A stretch of DNA of 64,000 nucleotides from Lutjanus erythropterus (Eukaryota > Chordata > Actinopteri > Lutjaniformes > Lutjanidae): NCBI GenBank assembly GCA_020091685.1, contig CM034613.1, positions 9,384,474 through 9,448,473 on the forward strand, in the 5' to 3' direction. The translations under genes were made by a program, and so were the position numbers. Below, one piece after another: positions 61,910-64,000 of this stretch; position 1 is the first letter of the stretch, and each line of letters starts with the position of its first letter. A model generated the notes under the pieces. It made no database searches. It had not been told where the DNA came from and saw only the letters and a list, made by a program, of their open reading frames with translations.

Positions 61910-63355
61910 CAAAAAGAATAAAAACCCTGTTTAATAACCAGGCCTGCTTCATACTCTCCATACAGAAACTCCACAGGCAAGATTTCATCTGCACACACAC
62001 TCGTATGAACACACACACACTAGATAGGTCTGTTCTGTTTGTCTTCCATGGCATTTCTCCATAGTCTGTGTGTGAGTGTGTGTGTTTGAGTGTGTTTTCC
62101 CTCCATCATGTGGGCAGTTTGTAGTCCAAGCTGCTTGCTGCTCTGTACACTATTTTTAGTCCGCAAATGATATTTGTCAATAGATGCGTTACATTTATCT
62201 TTGTACATGATACATACAGTACAATCCAATTAGACATGTACAGTATATGGCCATCTAGCATGTGGAAGAAAAAATATAAGGAAAAAAACACTAAACAAAG
62301 ACTGAAAAAATAATGATTGAGTGTCTTCAGAAAAATAATAAGCAACACAAAGGCTGCGTCATGTAAACGACCTCCGATGCCAAGGGAAAAGAAAAGTGCT
62401 TGCGTTCCAAAATGTCGTCCATTCGCGGGGTGCTTTTGTGGAATGTTTTGTGAAGGTCCATATTCATGTTCGTAGCATGAGCGGCAAAATCTGTGACATG
62501 CTCATGACTCGTCTTTGGTGGCAAAAAGCCCCCATGTGGTTGTAAATCCTGCGCTTAGTCTGCTTGGATCAGTATGTTCTGTTTTCTGAACATGATGCCT
62601 GCTATGGTATTGCATTTACCATAGGGAGGAGACACAGTCCACCGTTTTGGACACTTTCTCAGGTGCCTCATCACACCATTAACCCTTCAATCCATGTAGG
62701 TCTACAGGTGTCAGTGCTGTAGTGCTACTGGTTGGAGGGTTTCGGTTGAATCATAGATGAATCATTTGGAAGTCTAACATTTTCTGTATTTTACTCCATT
62801 AATTTCATGGCTTCATTTGATTACTGATCCTCTGTGGTATCCTGGTGCATCAATGGGACTCGTTACAGATTCATATACACAGACCATTGCTGTCATCGGG
62901 GAATCTTGATATCTTCATCCAGAAGGAGCCAGGAGCAAAGATATCCATTCTATATCCTTATATTCCCGGTGTCTACTCCACTTATCCATCTGTCCATCCA
63001 GCCCCGACATTGAGCATATCCCCAATGAGGGAAAACAGGGCACAGTGTTGAAGCATAAAACATCCGCCTTTCATTGACGATTGAACAAATTTTGCTCTCC
63101 ACAAATTTCTCACTTTCCTAGAGGGACTGGTTTGACTGGGAACAATAGCGCTTCAACCATGGGAAGGACCATTTTGTCCAAAAATGTGCTCCAATTTGAT
63201 TGGACAGTGCAAATGGTCAATCAGCAGTTGGAGCGATCCAGTTGGACATGTTAGTCAGAGGGCCCCATCTGCACTGGGTGGCATGTTGTAGAATTGGTTG
63301 GTAGCTTTGTCAACAGCAAACGGACCTGGTTATCAACCGTAAACGATACTTCCGT
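61910..63355 (-). other. nhs: Probable 3' UTR of the nhs-like gene
   Basis: This stretch follows the TGA at 63356 on the minus strand. Reading downstream, the first hexamer of the AATAAA/ATTAAA type that I can see on that strand is ATTAAA at 61930-61935, so a transcript end near 61910 is a reasonable guess. The block around 62150-62280 is AU-rich on the sense strand with several TGTAC motifs and looks less repetitive than the flanks, as expected for a UTR under constraint. No open reading frame or transposon was recognised inside it. The boundary is inferred and the real UTR could be longer. Confidence 0.4.
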
Positions 63356-63695
63356 TCATTGATCGTTGGGTTTGCCATTCCCGGATGACGCGTCTCCTCC
63401 CTCGGTAGTCGTTGACGAGGTCGTTGAAAACTCTGTGACCCGTCGCGCCAGAGGGTTTGTGCTTTTGAGAAGCTCCATAGCAGAGACTCTGGCTCCTCCG
63501 CTGGAAGACTTGCTGCCTTTCTTCTGAAGCAGGGCCATGAAGTTCTCATTGCGGGAGCTCGATCTCTGGCTGCTGCCTAAGGTCAGATTTCTGAGGTCAC
63601 TGCCACTGGTGCTGTGCTTCACTGGGGACACCAAGCTCTGGCGGCTGCCAAAGGAGTCCGATGGCTCCTTACGACCTAGAACCTTTCGCTTGGAC
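63356..63695 (-). CDS. nhs: NHS-family (Nance-Horan syndrome) protein, last coding exon
   Basis: This minus-strand terminal exon encodes the last 112 residues and a TGA stop (63356-63358). It begins with the third base of a split codon, directly after a strong acceptor (long CT-rich tract ending in CACCCAG; the AG lies at 63696-63697). The peptide is basic and serine-rich. It starts with SKRKVLGRKEPSDSFGSRQS, has runs such as SQRSSSRNENF, and then a compact block FMALLQKKG followed by SAMELLKSTNPLARRV, before a low-complexity Thr/Ser/Gly tail. I recognise the FxxLLxKKG...SAxELLKxTxP pattern as the C-terminal signature of the NHS/NHSL family. These are actin-regulating scaffold proteins with an N-terminal WAVE-homology domain, which would lie beyond 64 kb. 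Human NHS and ARHGAP6 are both on Xp22, favouring nhs over nhsl1 or nhsl2. The exon is well supported; the family name is from memory and was not checked by a search. Confidence 0.7.
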
Positions 63696-64000
63696 CTGGG
63701 TGAAGAAGAGAGAGCAGAAGAGATTATATGCAAGAGCAGAAGATAAAGAAGTGCATTTATAGGATTCAACACTAAGCTATACCAGGCTAGTGGATCAGAA
63801 ATCTATGTCCCCAGTTTTTACTTGCCCCTGTAAAAACAGTTTTATTTATTATTGGTTATCAAATACCACTGAAGACTAAAGTTAATTGCAATGATTAATC
63901 TTAGCTGCTATGGAATCAAGATGCTCTTGGCTCTTGTCATGGCACTCATGCCTTTGAAAAATGACCCCATTTTATCCAACTTGCCCTCAAACTTGTGACA
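63696..64000 (-). other. Intron upstream of the last nhs-like exon
   Basis: Begins with the strong CT-rich acceptor region at 63696-63722 and continues as AT-rich intron to the window edge. No further exon was seen. Confidence 0.6.

Overview
This window looks like nuclear DNA of a ray-finned fish, most likely a percomorph teleost. The evidence is intron-scale non-coding DNA, many long (CA/TG)n microsatellites, a tRNA-derived SINE, and dense small fold-back DNA transposons of types common in spiny-rayed fish. It is not prokaryotic: there are no operons, no closely packed reading frames, and no rRNA, tRNA or CRISPR array that I could find. Family names for repeats come from recognition of sequence pattern, not from a database search.

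Only two coding exons can be supported, both on the minus strand with good splice signals. One at 5990-6146 matches the second coding exon of ARHGAP6, a Rho GTPase-activating protein. The other, 63356-63695, is a terminal coding exon whose serine-rich C-terminus fits the Nance-Horan syndrome (NHS) family. Its probable 3' UTR runs to about 61.9 kb. The human orthologues of both genes lie on Xp22, which supports the pairing. A weaker exon candidate lies at 49725-49839 (minus) and could be an alternative first exon of the arhgap6-like gene.

Layout: 1-5989 is arhgap6 intron with two arrays of GGTTCT/AGAACC fold-back repeats. 6147-60300 is arhgap6 intron 1 and/or intergenic DNA. It is mostly AT-rich unique sequence broken by a polypurine tract (17.66-19.48 kb), an AAGTATACTT-type palindromic array (20.7-21.4 kb), a SINE (27.3-27.5 kb), a LINE-like 3' end (30.2-30.6 kb), nested fold-back elements (34.6-37.1 and 42.2-42.8 kb), a hAT-type MITE with a perfect 8-bp target duplication (41.3 kb), a TTATG/GTTAC pentamer array (43.9-44.55 kb), a microsatellite cluster (49.85-50.83 kb), two blocks that resemble conserved non-coding elements (14.75-14.93 and 53.5-54.0 kb), and a transposon relic with 62-bp inverted repeats and a partial THAP finger (58.12-58.65 kb). 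60.3-63.8 kb is the nhs-side region: another fold-back element with clear terminal repeats, a minisatellite, the UTR and the last exon.

I found no evidence for a new multi-gene system. The most interesting points are the organisation of the mobile elements, the THAP-bearing relic, the candidate alternative exon, and the absence of a recognisable arhgap6 exon 1 between the two genes.
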